30,834 nucleotides of DNA from an uncultured Thermomicrobiales bacterium. GTDB taxonomy: Bacteria > Chloroflexota > Chloroflexia > Thermomicrobiales > Thermomicrobiaceae. A model generated the notes under the pieces. The model did not search any database. It was given only the letters and a program-made list of their open reading frames with translations, and was not told where the DNA came from. Below, in pieces: positions 15,348 through 24,800 of this stretch (position 1 is its first letter; every line of letters begins with the position of its first letter). The stretch covers positions 1 through 30,834 of the forward strand of contig CALAGB010000479.1 in the NCBI GenBank assembly GCA_937891245.1, in the 5' to 3' direction. A program made the translations under genes and the position numbers.

Positions 15348-16517
15348 CTACTGTTTTGTTTGAGCCAGGATGAGCGGAATCCGCGCGTGGACGCGCGTGC
15401 CGCTGCCAGGCACCGATTCGACCAGCAACGAACCGCCCATGTCCTCCGCGAGCTCCCGCATCTGCTCCATCCCAAAATGTCCTTCACGGATGACGGGGAA
15501 ATGATCGCCAAAGCCGACGCCATCGTCAGCCACCGTCACCAAGAGTTCTTCGTCTTCCAGTTGCACCTCAACGCGTACGTCGGAGGCATTTGCATGTTTT
15601 CGGATATTCTGGATCGCCTCACGAACGATACCGATTACCGCTTTCTCGATTTCCGGCGCCAGCTCCATACCGTTGCGCTCTTCGTTATCCCGCTCGTGCG
15701 ACGCTGGATCGGGAATATGCGCCGAAAAGTCGCGCAACTGCGCCGTGATTCCGGGCGCCGGTGAATGGCGTCGCCGCAAGTCGGTGATCATCGATCTGAG
15801 ATTGGTGATCGACAAGTTGACCTGCTTGCGAATCGCCTCGATCGACTCGAACAGCTCGGGCATCTCGGTTCCGGCCCGCCGCTCGAGCATCTCCAGCTTG
15901 AGGTTCATGTACGCCAGATCCTGCACGATGCCGTCGTGCAAGGTTCGCCCGAATTCGCGCCGTGCCTGCTCGACGTCGGTCTGCAGCTCTTGCTCGGCGA
16001 TCCGACTGCGCAGCACCAGGATTTGCAGGCTCTGCGAGGTGTTGGCTGCGACCGTGGTGATCGCGGCCAGATCGGCCAGCTCATAGGGGAAGAGCTCGGC
16101 ATCGCGTCGTTCCACGACGATCGCGCCGATCATCTCACCGTGCAGCAGCATCGGTGCCACCGTCTGCCGCGGGAAGCCGTCAGGCACGAAGGCGACGGCA
16201 AAATCATCGGCCGATTGATCGGCCCGGTGGGCGGCGATCCAACGTTGGTGCAGCAGCTGGCCGAGTTCGCTCTCGGGGATCGGCTCGGTACTATTCGCCG
16301 CGATCTCCCACGAATGAACCAGGCGCAGGGCGCCGCGTTCATCGCGCTGGTAGATCCAGGCAGCGATGGTGCCGGGAACCCGGTGCAATTGCTCGACTGC
16401 CGTGTCCATCAGCTCCGGTACCGAGGGCGCGTTGCGTAGCTGCACCTGGATATCGAGCAGAAACGCGACGGCCCGATCGACCGGCTGAACCCGTTGAGAA
16501 GGTGCCCGTTGTCTCAT
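15348..16517 (-). CDS. GAF-domain sensor histidine kinase (HisKA_3), intact
   Basis: This 389-residue soluble kinase has a GAF-like sensor part (about 15-170), a coiled linker (RSRIAEQELQTDVEQA) and the HisKA_3 dimerisation/phosphoacceptor helix with His194-Asp195 (GRTLHDGIVQDLAY). Its HATPase domain has Asn304 (VREAIQNIRKHA), the G1 box ADDGVGFG (330-337) and the G2-type GHFGMEQMRELAE. All catalytic parts are normal. It has no membrane helix, so it senses something in the cytoplasm. Its ATG overlaps the TGA of the upstream kinase gene by four bases (ATGA), which implies coupled translation of two kinases at similar levels. The response regulator follows after 12 bases. Confidence 0.92.
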   Translation of the reverse strand: MRQRAPSQRVQPVDRAVAFLLDIQVQLRNAPSVPELMDTAVEQLHRVPGTIAAWIYQRDERGALRLVHSWEIAANSTEPIPESELGQLLHQRWIAAHRADQSADDFAVAFVPDGFPRQTVAPMLLHGEMIGAIVVERRDAELFPYELADLAAITTVAANTSQSLQILVLRSRIAEQELQTDVEQARREFGRTLHDGIVQDLAYMNLKLEMLERRAGTEMPELFESIEAIRKQVNLSITNLRSMITDLRRRHSPAPGITAQLRDFSAHIPDPASHERDNEERNGMELAPEIEKAVIGIVREAIQNIRKHANASDVRVEVQLEDEELLVTVADDGVGFGDHFPVIREGHFGMEQMRELAEDMGGSLLVESVPGSGTRVHARIPLILAQTKQ

Positions 16518-18862
16518 GGCGCACTCCGGTTTGGAAGAATGATCTGCAGAGTCGATCCTCCGCTTGGCAGACTGGCTGTCTTCACCTGTCCGCCTGCCAG
16601 TTCCACACGCTCACGCAATGCGATGAGCGAGAATTCTGACTCGGTCAGCGGCCCGCTGCCGGCTGCCAGGGCGCTCGCTTCGGTAATCTCATGATCCTGC
16701 CCGTCATCAGCCACCGTGACGATGATCGATGCTCCCCGCTGGCGAATCCGCACGACCACATGGGAGACGTCGGGTCGCGCCCGCACCAGGTGAATCGTCT
16801 CCTGCACGATCCGGTAGACCGCGGTCTCCATATCGGTCGACAGCCGTTGGGGCAGATTAACGGCCAGCGAAATGTCGATCTCACTATCGCGTTGCACATA
16901 TTTGGCGTGTTCGCGCAGGGCCGGCTCGAGGCCGAGAATATCGAGCGTTGACGGCCGGATCTGGAAAATGATGTGGCGCAGCCGGTCGATGTTCTGCGCG
17001 AGGTTGTCGCGAACCGTCCAGAGCTCCTGCTGCGTCTCATCGGGCGTCAGATCGGTGACGCGGCGGCTGATGAAGTCGATGCTGTAGAGGCAGCTTGCCA
17101 GCGTCTGCAGTGTGTCGTTGTGGATATCGTCGGCGATCGTCTTCCGTTCGGCTTCCTGACGCGTAATCATCTGGTCGAGCAGGTAGGCGCGGCGCTCGCC
17201 GCGTTCCTGCGCAAGCGAATAGACGCGGGCGTTTTCGATGGCGACACCGGTCTGAGCACCGACCGTCGCCAGCAGATCGAGATCGTGTTTGGTGTAGGAG
17301 TTATTGGTTTCGCTCTGCGTCGAAATGACGCCGATGGCGCGATTGCCGACGATAATCGGCGCGGCGAGCATCGAGCGCGAGGCGTCGACGCCGCTGGCGG
17401 GCGGGAACCAATCGCGCTTGTCCCGCGATTCACGTTTGTTGATAAGCACCGGTCGTTTGTCGTGCATACAGCGCGCAAGCGGTCCGTTGTGGAGCTTGAG
17501 TGTCACCGGCTGCTCGGCGATCGTATCGCCGATGGCATAGTGATATTCGATTGATGCGCCATCCGGCAGCAGGAGGCCGATGCAAAAGCGATCGGCCGTC
17601 AGGACCGAGGCGACGTGCAGTTGGACCTGGCGAAAAAGGCTGGTGATATTGGTCAGCGAGGCAAGCTCGATGCCGATGTCGTTCACCAGCGCCAGCCGGT
17701 CGGAGGCGCGACGCACTTCTTCGTAGAGCAGCGCGTTTTCGAGCATCATCGCCGAATGCGCGCCGATGATCTCGACCAGCGACAGATCGCGGTCGCTGAA
17801 CTGCCCGTCGTTGCCGGATCGATCGAGCATGATGACGCCGATGAGCGTCCGTTGTCGGCCACGCAGCGGCACGATGAGCGTCGAGGAGAGATCGAGCGCC
17901 CGCGCGACTGCGTTCGGGATGCGCGGGTCTTTCTTCGCGTTCGTGATCAGGAGCGGCTCATCGTCGTGCAAAATCTGATCGAGCGCCGGGATCGTTTTCG
18001 GCGAGAACGTCAGCGTTTTCAGGCGATCAACGAGTGTGCGTTCGCCGCCACTGACAGCGACCGGCGCGAATTCCCGGCGAGCATCGGCCCAGAGCAGTCC
18101 GTAGCAACGCTCGCAGGTGACGACGTTGCGCGTCGCCTCGACGAGGTTCTGGAACATCTCGCCGACGTTCGCCAACGGTTCGATCGATTGCTGGAAGGCG
18201 AAACTGGCGTCGATGATGCGGGTATATTGCTCGCCCGCCTGGTCTTGTTTCGCACCGAAGATGGCGCCCGCGATCATGGTGCCGAGCACATTGGCAACCC
18301 GGCCGTCAACGACGCTGAATGGCTCATCGCGTGTGCGCAGCAGATCGAGTCGCCCGAGCAGGTTGCCGTGCTGAAACAACGGCAAGACGAGGATATGCCG
18401 GGCTCCCAGCCGCTGCAGTTCGCCGTACTCCGCGCTGATCACGTCGGCGCCGCTTTGCAGGACGAGTGGGCGATAGGGTGTGAAGCTGAGGAGTTCGCCT
18501 GGGCGCATGCTCGCGAAGCCCTCGCTCGCGGCCGTCTGCTCGTTGTTCAGTTCGGACGCGAACTGCGCCGGTACACCGGACATGCCGCGAAGTGTGAGTT
18601 GCATGCGGTCGGCATTGAAGAGGCGAATCAGAGTGACTTCGGCGTGGAGCGCTTCACCGGAGGCCGTGGCCAGGTCGGGCAAGAGTACATCGAGCTCGGC
18701 GTCCGAGCGGATACGGGTGGACATCCGCTGCAAGATCGGCAGCAGATCGGTCGACTCCGGGCGTGCGTCGCCGGGGTCGTCTTCTTGCGCCCAGTGTCGC
18801 GTAATGTTATCGATCCAGCCCGGTCGTCGATCGGGGAGTCCGCTCATCTCGTCTGCCATCAT
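16514..18862 (-). CDS. Triple-GAF histidine kinase-like protein with degenerate catalytic motifs
   Basis: This 782-residue soluble protein has three GAF domains (about 45-205, 220-378 and 388-545) and then a HisKA_3-type helix and an HATPase-like end. His581 is present, but the acid that normally follows it (HD or HE) is Asn582 (DIHNDTLQ). The N-box reads VQETIHLVRARP, with no Asn where the intact neighbour has REAIQN. The G1 box is ADDGQDH instead of DDGxG, and the G2 region FSLIALRERV lacks its leading glycine. It may be a pseudokinase or regulatory partner of the overlapping kinase. GAF2 contains a CxxC (Cys250, Cys253) that could bind metal or sense redox. ATG at 18862 has no good ribosome site; transcription may start at the ATG itself. 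Confidence 0.9.
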   Translation of the reverse strand: MMADEMSGLPDRRPGWIDNITRHWAQEDDPGDARPESTDLLPILQRMSTRIRSDAELDVLLPDLATASGEALHAEVTLIRLFNADRMQLTLRGMSGVPAQFASELNNEQTAASEGFASMRPGELLSFTPYRPLVLQSGADVISAEYGELQRLGARHILVLPLFQHGNLLGRLDLLRTRDEPFSVVDGRVANVLGTMIAGAIFGAKQDQAGEQYTRIIDASFAFQQSIEPLANVGEMFQNLVEATRNVVTCERCYGLLWADARREFAPVAVSGGERTLVDRLKTLTFSPKTIPALDQILHDDEPLLITNAKKDPRIPNAVARALDLSSTLIVPLRGRQRTLIGVIMLDRSGNDGQFSDRDLSLVEIIGAHSAMMLENALLYEEVRRASDRLALVNDIGIELASLTNITSLFRQVQLHVASVLTADRFCIGLLLPDGASIEYHYAIGDTIAEQPVTLKLHNGPLARCMHDKRPVLINKRESRDKRDWFPPASGVDASRSMLAAPIIVGNRAIGVISTQSETNNSYTKHDLDLLATVGAQTGVAIENARVYSLAQERGERRAYLLDQMITRQEAERKTIADDIHNDTLQTLASCLYSIDFISRRVTDLTPDETQQELWTVRDNLAQNIDRLRHIIFQIRPSTLDILGLEPALREHAKYVQRDSEIDISLAVNLPQRLSTDMETAVYRIVQETIHLVRARPDVSHVVVRIRQRGASIIVTVADDGQDHEITEASALAAGSGPLTESEFSLIALRERVELAGGQVKTASLPSGGSTLQIILPNRSAP

Positions 18863-18868
18863 CCTAGG

Positions 18869-18897
18869 CTCATACGAGTCGTTGATACCGACGTCAA
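18869..18897 (-). promoter_or_regulatory. Possible leaderless promoter for the kinase operon
   Basis: On the minus strand TTGACG (18897-18892) is followed by 17 bases and TATGAG (18874-18869). Seven bases beyond the -10 is the ATG at 18862, so the mRNA would begin at the start codon. The -10 matches only four of six. The lack of a ribosome site at this gene is consistent with leaderless translation. Confidence 0.35.
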
Positions 18898-19074
18898 TCC
18901 GATCGGTGCGTGTTCAGACGTCGAGACTTCTGTTTCTGATGATAGCGAAGAGCGGGCGTTCGGTACCCCGGATCGATCGGCCCATAAGTACCGTCTTTGC
19001 CCCCACGTTCTTCCTGAGGTCGCCTGGACCCGCGGGTATACTTGGTCTGATATTGCCGAAATGATGGGAAAACA

Positions 19075-19851
19075 ATGGTTGAGTTAACATTCCTCGGGAC
19101 CGGAACATCGACAGGCATTCCGCTGATCGGCTGCTTCTGTCCCGTCTGCACCTCGGAAGATCCGCGCGATCGGCGCACCCGGACCTCGGCCGTCGTTCGT
19201 TTTGACGGTCACACGATTCTGATCGACACGTCGCCCGAATTGCGAGAGCAGGCGGTGGCGGCGCGGCTCAGCGGCGTCGACGCGGTCATCTTTACCCATG
19301 CGCACGCCGATCATGTGGCCGGAATCGATGACTTGCGCCGCTTCAACGAACTCAATCAGGCGCATCTGCCGGTCTTCGCCGATGCCCGTACCTCCGACCT
19401 CCTGCGCGAACGCTACGGCTACACGTTCCAGGACATGTTTCCCTTTTATGGTGGGAAGCCGGACCTCATCCTCAATCAATTCGATGGGCCGTTCACGCTG
19501 TTTGAGCGTGAGATCAAACCAATCGAAGTGACCCATGGACGGTGGATCGTGCAGGGATTTCGCTTCGGTCCGCTCGTCTATGTCACGGATGCCAAAGGGA
19601 TTTCGCCGGAATCGATCGAGATCATGCGCGATGCCGATGTGCTCGTCTTGAACGCGCTTCGCGAGCGGCCGCATCCGACGCATTTGAGTATCGCTGAGGC
19701 GCTCGATGTGATCGCCGAGGTGAAACCGCGCGAGGCGTATATCGTGCACGTCAGTCATGAAGTGCTGCACTCCGCGGTCGACGACGCGCTGCCGCCCCAC
19801 GTACACCTGGCGTATGATGGCTTGACGGTGCGCACAGAGCGCGACTGGTAG
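19075..19851 (+). CDS. PhnP-like metallo-beta-lactamase-fold phosphodiesterase
   Basis: This is a 258-residue MBL-fold hydrolase. The N-terminus FLGTGTSTGIPLIGCFCPVC has the glycine loop and the Cys20/Cys22/Cys25 group of PhnP-type enzymes. The metal motif is THAHADH (His75, His77, Asp79, His80), and the later ligands VTHG and VTDAKG fit the fold. PhnP hydrolyses phosphoribosyl cyclic phosphate in phosphonate use, but there are no phn genes here. A more general cyclic-phosphodiesterase or related role is as likely. The start is ATG at 19075 preceded by TGGGAAAA. A second, unrelated MBL-fold gene follows after 28 bases. It is divergent from the kinase operon. Confidence 0.85.
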   Translation: MVELTFLGTGTSTGIPLIGCFCPVCTSEDPRDRRTRTSAVVRFDGHTILIDTSPELREQAVAARLSGVDAVIFTHAHADHVAGIDDLRRFNELNQAHLPVFADARTSDLLRERYGYTFQDMFPFYGGKPDLILNQFDGPFTLFEREIKPIEVTHGRWIVQGFRFGPLVYVTDAKGISPESIEIMRDADVLVLNALRERPHPTHLSIAEALDVIAEVKPREAYIVHVSHEVLHSAVDDALPPHVHLAYDGLTVRTERDW

Positions 19852-19879
19852 AGACGGTTCAACGTTCGGAGCAACGCAT

Positions 19880-20836
19880 ATGACGAGCAGCGCGGTTCGA
19901 GAGCTCGAGCCAGGCATTTTCATCATTGACCACAAGTTCCAGGGAGTGCCAGGCGTCATCGCGTCGTATCTCCTGGCGGGCGATAACGACCTGACGTTGG
20001 TCGAGACCGGGGCTACCCCGAACATCGAAACGCTGCTCGATGGCGTCCGGGCGGCGGGGTACGACCCAGAGGACATCACCCAACTCGCCGTGACCCATAT
20101 TCATCTCGATCATGCCGGCTCCGCCGGTGTGCTGATGCGTCGACTGCCGAAGACGCGACTGTTGGTGCATCCATTCGGCGCACCGCACATGGTCGACCCG
20201 ACGAAGCTGATGGCGAGCGCCACGCGCATTTACGGCGACCGCATGGAAGAACTCTGGGGCGAGGTCGCGCCGGTACCGGCCGATCGTGTTGACATCCTCG
20301 AAGATGGCGCCCATTTCCAGGCAGGTGGCCGTGAACTGGTCGCCTTGCACACGCCGGGACATGCCGCGCACCATATCGCCTATCACGACTTGGCGACGAA
20401 CGCGGTCTTCACCGGCGATGTCGGCGCCGTCCGGCTTGACTCGGCGCCCTATGTTCGCCCGCCGACAGTGCCGCCGGAACTCGATCTGATCGCCTGGCGT
20501 CAGAGCGTGGAGCGACTACGCGCGCTGAATCCGAGCCGCTTCTATTTGACGCACTTCGGTGCCTTCGACGATATCAGCTGGCATCTCGACGATCTGTTCT
20601 GCCGTCTCTTCTACTGGACGGGATGGACCGACGTGCGGTTGGAGAACGAGAGCGATACGACCGTCGTCTGCGAACAGTTGCGCCAACTCGGCGACGCCGA
20701 GATCGTCGCGGCCTGCGGCGACGATCGGCTGGTGCGGCCATACGAAGTGGCAACGTCCTATCAGATGACCGTTGATGGAATCGCCCGCTATCTCCGCAAG
20801 CGCCGGAGCCAGGCGGAGCCGGCGCGCCTCTACTAA
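19880..20836 (+). CDS. Metallo-beta-lactamase-fold hydrolase, glyoxalase II-like
   Basis: This 318-residue MBL-fold enzyme has THIHLDHAG (His73, His75, Asp77, His78), LHTPGHAAHHIAYH, FTGDVG and LTHFG, giving a complete two-metal site. The C-terminal third (from about 210) is helical and contains FCRLFYWTGWTDVR. The glyoxalase II / flavoprotein-type sequence of motifs is usual, but the substrate is unknown. GGAG lies about eight bases before the ATG at 19880. The gap of 28 bases to the previous MBL gene suggests one transcript. Sequence similarity between the two is limited to the metal motifs, so this is not a recent tandem duplication. Confidence 0.88.
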   Translation: MTSSAVRELEPGIFIIDHKFQGVPGVIASYLLAGDNDLTLVETGATPNIETLLDGVRAAGYDPEDITQLAVTHIHLDHAGSAGVLMRRLPKTRLLVHPFGAPHMVDPTKLMASATRIYGDRMEELWGEVAPVPADRVDILEDGAHFQAGGRELVALHTPGHAAHHIAYHDLATNAVFTGDVGAVRLDSAPYVRPPTVPPELDLIAWRQSVERLRALNPSRFYLTHFGAFDDISWHLDDLFCRLFYWTGWTDVRLENESDTTVVCEQLRQLGDAEIVAACGDDRLVRPYEVATSYQMTVDGIARYLRKRRSQAEPARLY

Positions 20837-20945
20837 GCCGGGGCTGGTTCGCCGTAGGGTCGACGGATGCGTCGGCCGGCCGATGTGCGCAAGCACCAGG
20901 CGAGTCTATGGCATCGAGGATGCACGGTGAAGCTGCGAAGACGAT

Positions 20946-20951
20946 GGGAGG
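20946..20951 (+). promoter_or_regulatory. Shine-Dalgarno site fixing the Rad52/ERF-like start
   Basis: GGGAGG lies eight bases before the GTG at 20960. The ATG at 20867 upstream in the same frame has no such site and would add 31 arginine-rich, unlikely residues. Confidence 0.55.
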
Positions 20952-20959
20952 ATGGGGAC

Positions 20960-21727
20960 GTGCCTGAGACAACCGATCGACCAACCGGAGGCGAGGGGAC
21001 CCGGCCGGCCGGTAAACCGTTCGATCCGCGCTCGCATTTGCGAAGAATGAACGTGCGGGGCCGCGAGGTCGACTATCTCGATGTCAAGTGGCGGCTCGTC
21101 TGGCTGCGCAGCGACCATCCCGACGCGCATATCACGACCGACCTCGTCTCGCACGATGGCAAGCTAGCGGTCTTTCACGCCGAAGTCGTCTTGCCGAGCG
21201 GCGGCCGCGCCAGTGGCTACGGCAGCGAGACGGCACGCGATTTCCCCGACTACATCGAGAAAGCCGAAACCAAGGCGATTGGCCGGGCGCTCCTCGCACT
21301 CGGCTACGGCACGCAGTTCGCGCTTGATTACGAGATGGGCGACGAAGATTCTCCCGACGTGGAAGTCGAAGCGACGTCGCGCACGGTCGCCCCTCCGGAA
21401 CGTCCAGCCGATCAGACCCGCGTACGCGTCGTGCCGCCGACGATGATGGAGCCGGAGCCGGAGCCGGATGCGGAAGCATCGGACGAGGCGGATGACGTGC
21501 AGCCGACCAACGTCCGGCCGATCCGTGAAGAGGCGCCCGCGGGGCGCGAGGCGTTCGAGCCGGCCGACTACAGCTGGAACGAGTTCTGGCGCTGGGCACG
21601 CAGCCTGGGCTACACCAGCCGCTCCGAACTCGGCGATCTGCTCGGTATCGACCTGGGCGAACTCACCCCACGCGAAGTGCGAGGCCAGCTCCTGACCTAC
21701 CGCGAAAAGCAAGGCATCACGGACTGA
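20960..21727 (+). CDS. Rad52/ERF-like putative single-strand annealing protein
   Basis: This 255-residue protein has a core domain at about 33-125, YLDVKWRLVWLRSDHPDAHI then SGYGSETARDFPDYIEKAETKAIGRALLALGYGTQF. The KAETKAIGRALLALGYG block is typical of the Rad52/ERF/Sak group of annealing proteins from phages and of their bacterial relatives. A long acidic, proline-rich linker (about 128-200) joins it to a C-terminal helical module (WNEFWRWARSLGYTSRSELGDLLGIDLGELTPREV) that looks like a small DNA- or protein-binding domain. A role in binding or annealing single-stranded DNA is inferred from the motif only. No phage, nuclease or SSB gene is near. The GTG start at 20960 is supported by a ribosome site. 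Confidence 0.6.
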   Translation: MPETTDRPTGGEGTRPAGKPFDPRSHLRRMNVRGREVDYLDVKWRLVWLRSDHPDAHITTDLVSHDGKLAVFHAEVVLPSGGRASGYGSETARDFPDYIEKAETKAIGRALLALGYGTQFALDYEMGDEDSPDVEVEATSRTVAPPERPADQTRVRVVPPTMMEPEPEPDAEASDEADDVQPTNVRPIREEAPAGREAFEPADYSWNEFWRWARSLGYTSRSELGDLLGIDLGELTPREVRGQLLTYREKQGITD

Positions 21728-21760
21728 CATCCCTCTTGTCATTGATGACTGGCAATTTAC

Positions 21761-21858
21761 TGTCATTCTGAGCCGCAGCGAAGAAGCTCTTTTGCTTTCT
21801 CCAACGCTCCATGCGAGGGTATCGAAAAGGAGTTCCTTCACTGCGGTTCAAGATGACA
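21761..21858. repeat. 98-bp MITE-like element with imperfect inverted ends
   Basis: The left end begins TGTCATTCTGAGCCGCAG. The complement of the right end begins TGTCATCTTGAACCGCAG, and the match continues through GAAG over about 25 bases, with four to five mismatches. It lies between the Rad52-like and beta-propeller stops. The ends are of the TGTCATTCTGAG type seen as dispersed repeats in many genomes. No coding capacity. Confidence 0.6.
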
Positions 21859-21899
21859 AGGCGTGTGACTGTCCGGATACCCGTGCGTGCCGATTCTGT

Positions 21900-24800
21900 T
21901 TATTGCAGATCCACGGACATGACCTTCGTTCCCTGATCGTTTGATTCGTTGAACCAGACCGTATGCTCGTCGATCCAGCGTGGTTCGTTTGGAAAATCGA
22001 GGCCCGCGGCGCCGAAGAGCGCGTTTCCCGAGGCGGAGTAGAACTCGAGCGCGTACGGCGTAGTCGCGGCCAGGATGCGCCCGTCCGGGGACCAGCTCAA
22101 GCCGCTGCTGGATCCGCCTCGGGAAATCTCGAGCGCATCGGAGAGCTTGCCGGCCGACGCGATCGAGATCGTGTCGATAATGCCGTCGTTGGTCGAGTTC
22201 TTGGTGAAATGCCGGAGCCGGTAGGCGATCTCCCCGCTCGTCTGATTGATCGCCAACTCGTCGAGCGCGATGCCGCGCTCGGTGCCGTGTGGATGGAGCG
22301 TATCGACCGTGTCGATGCTGACGTCGCCATCGTCCTGCAGTGTGAGCCGCTTCAGTTGCACCTCACCCGGCAGCCCGCTTTGCCAGTTGCCCGGCTCGGC
22401 GTAGAGAAGCGTCTGACTGTCTAACCAGCCGGCGATCGGGCCGTACGAAAGCTTGTTGTCGTTCGGCAGTGCCCAATGCGCCACGGACTTCGCTGGCGCT
22501 TCATAGCCGGCCAGCCAGAGCGTGACCGAATGATCGCGCGTGTCAAAGACATAAAACGCGAGGGTGTTCTCGTCAGGCGACATGAGCGGCGTGTTGTACT
22601 CCTTGTCCAGCGAGAAGCCGATCCGGGCCGGGTCATATGCCCGGTAGTCGTAGTCTGGGGGCGCAACCACGAATGCGGGCGCATAGGTTACGAGGCGGCT
22701 CGGTGCGGTCGCACGTCCGGGATCGGTCGTTCCGACGCCGATCAACGCCGATGTGTGCGGGAACCAGGAGAGATCGTGCGTCCCGAGGGGTAGCGCGCGC
22801 GCCACGTTCGCGGTCCGATCCCAGATGTACGGTCGCTGATCTGTCGCGTTGTGAAGATTGACATAATCGTCGTTTCTGCTTACCTGTGCCGAGGTCGCGA
22901 TCCCCAGATCCGCTTGCGCGAGCGCGACCGGCCGTGGCTGGCCCAGGCGAATCGGCAGCGGTTGTTCCGGCGGTGCGGAGAGTACGTTTTCCGGTAACCA
23001 GGCGAAAAAATTCGAGCCGATATTCCCCGCCATGCGCGTCATCGCCGTGAACTGGCCACCGTCGTCCGGTAACGCGACGACGCGGATGACCGAGATGTTG
23101 ATGTCGAACTGGCTACCGATCGCCGGAATCAGAAACGGTTGTCGTTCGAATCCGAGCAACGTCGTCCGATCCGGCGACCAGATCGGCGAGTTGATCGCGT
23201 TTGGCGACCAATCAGTCATGGCATGGTAACTGTTCGTCGAGAGCGAGAGCGCCGATACCCGATATTGGTAGCCGGTGCCGCTCGTCCGTATGGACTGGAC
23301 GATCAAGCGAGCGCCGTCAGGCGAAATTGAAATCGGAACAGCGGCGGTCGCGTCCGCCGGCTGTGGGACGGGTTGAATCGTGCCATCGCGAGCGATCGAC
23401 ATAATGGTTGTGGCAGGCGGTGAGACCGGGGCCGGCGAAGCGGAGATGGCCGGCGTGGGAGTCGCGGCGGAACGTGTATCGATCGTCGCCATAAACACGC
23501 GACTGCTGTCCGGCGCCCAGATCAGCACGCTGGAGGTCAGGCCACTGAGGCTGACGATCGTATCGGAGGCGACCCGGTCGGTCACCGACGCAACCGTATC
23601 GCTCACGCGGGCGGCTTGAATGCGCCGTAGCTCCATCCGGCGCAAACCGCTGTTGCTCTGTACGGAGTTCGAAACGATGGTGATCATCGTTCCGTCGGGG
23701 GATGGAAAGACATCACTCACCGCGCCGGTGAAAAGTTGTTGTTCGTGACCGGTGGTGATATTGAAACCGCTCAACACCGCATGCGTTTGCGCACGGGTGA
23801 AATAGTCGTCGGCGCTTTCTCCCGTTTCTTGGGAGGGATAGGAGATTTCGAGCACGGTGTCGTTCCCAAGCCAGCCAGCAAAGCGAATCGATGGCTCGCT
23901 GAGTCGAATCGTGTTGATCTTCTTGGCGCCAGTTGTCTCGATGACCAGATCCTGTGACTGCGACTGGGCCGCGCTGGCGACCTGGTTGGCGATCAATGTG
24001 CCATCGGGAGAAAGTGCCGTCGAGGATGGAACGAAGCCTGGCCGAGCCGGCTGCGTATCGGCATCGAAGCGCCGTTGCTCTCCAGTCGCGAGGTTGAACG
24101 CGAGGAGATTGCCAGCGACGTCCGCGGTCACCAACCAACCACTGAGTTGTTGACCGCTGCTCGCTGCTTCGGTTGCGTTGCCACGCCGGCCCGCGATGGC
24201 ATAAACGCCCGCGCCGATAATGACGATGATGAGCACGAGCATCGCGAGCAGTGCGATCGGCGTTCGTAGACCGGCGACGCCATGCGTCTTGGCTGGCTCC
24301 GTGAGCGGCGGCAGTGCCGCCTGTGCCTGTTCGATCCGGTCGAGCAGTTGAGCGTCGACCGCCTGAAAGCGATCGAGCGCGGCACGGCAGGCAGGGCAGC
24401 GCTGGGCATGCTGGATGAGCGTGGCGCGCGCCGCTATGTCGAGCGAGCCGTCACGATAGCGTCCGATCGATGAGATGAACTGCCCGCAGGCCGGCTTGAT
24501 CCCCGGCACGAGCCTCACGCGAGCCTGGTAGAGGTCGTTTCCAAGCGCCTCCGCGCCGATTGCCGTGGCGCGGGCGAGCGTCTCGATCGGTAACCCGAAG
24601 CCGAGATGTAGTGCCAGTGTCAACGCGCCGCGCGCTGAGATACCCGACCGCGGATCGAGCGGCCGGTCGAGGTCAGGTTCACCGCCTCGGCGCAGCCTCC
24701 GGCGCAGCTTGAGCAGTCGCCATTCCCACTGAACGGCGCTCGCCACCTGTTTGAGCGTTCGCTCGGGTGAGTTTGAACTGAGATTCACTGCGATGCGATC

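Noticed and set aside
17615..19087. 490-codon open frame on the plus strand across the triple-GAF kinase
   Set aside because: It lies opposite a gene with clear GAF and kinase motifs, and its own translation shows no domain. It is an effect of high GC.
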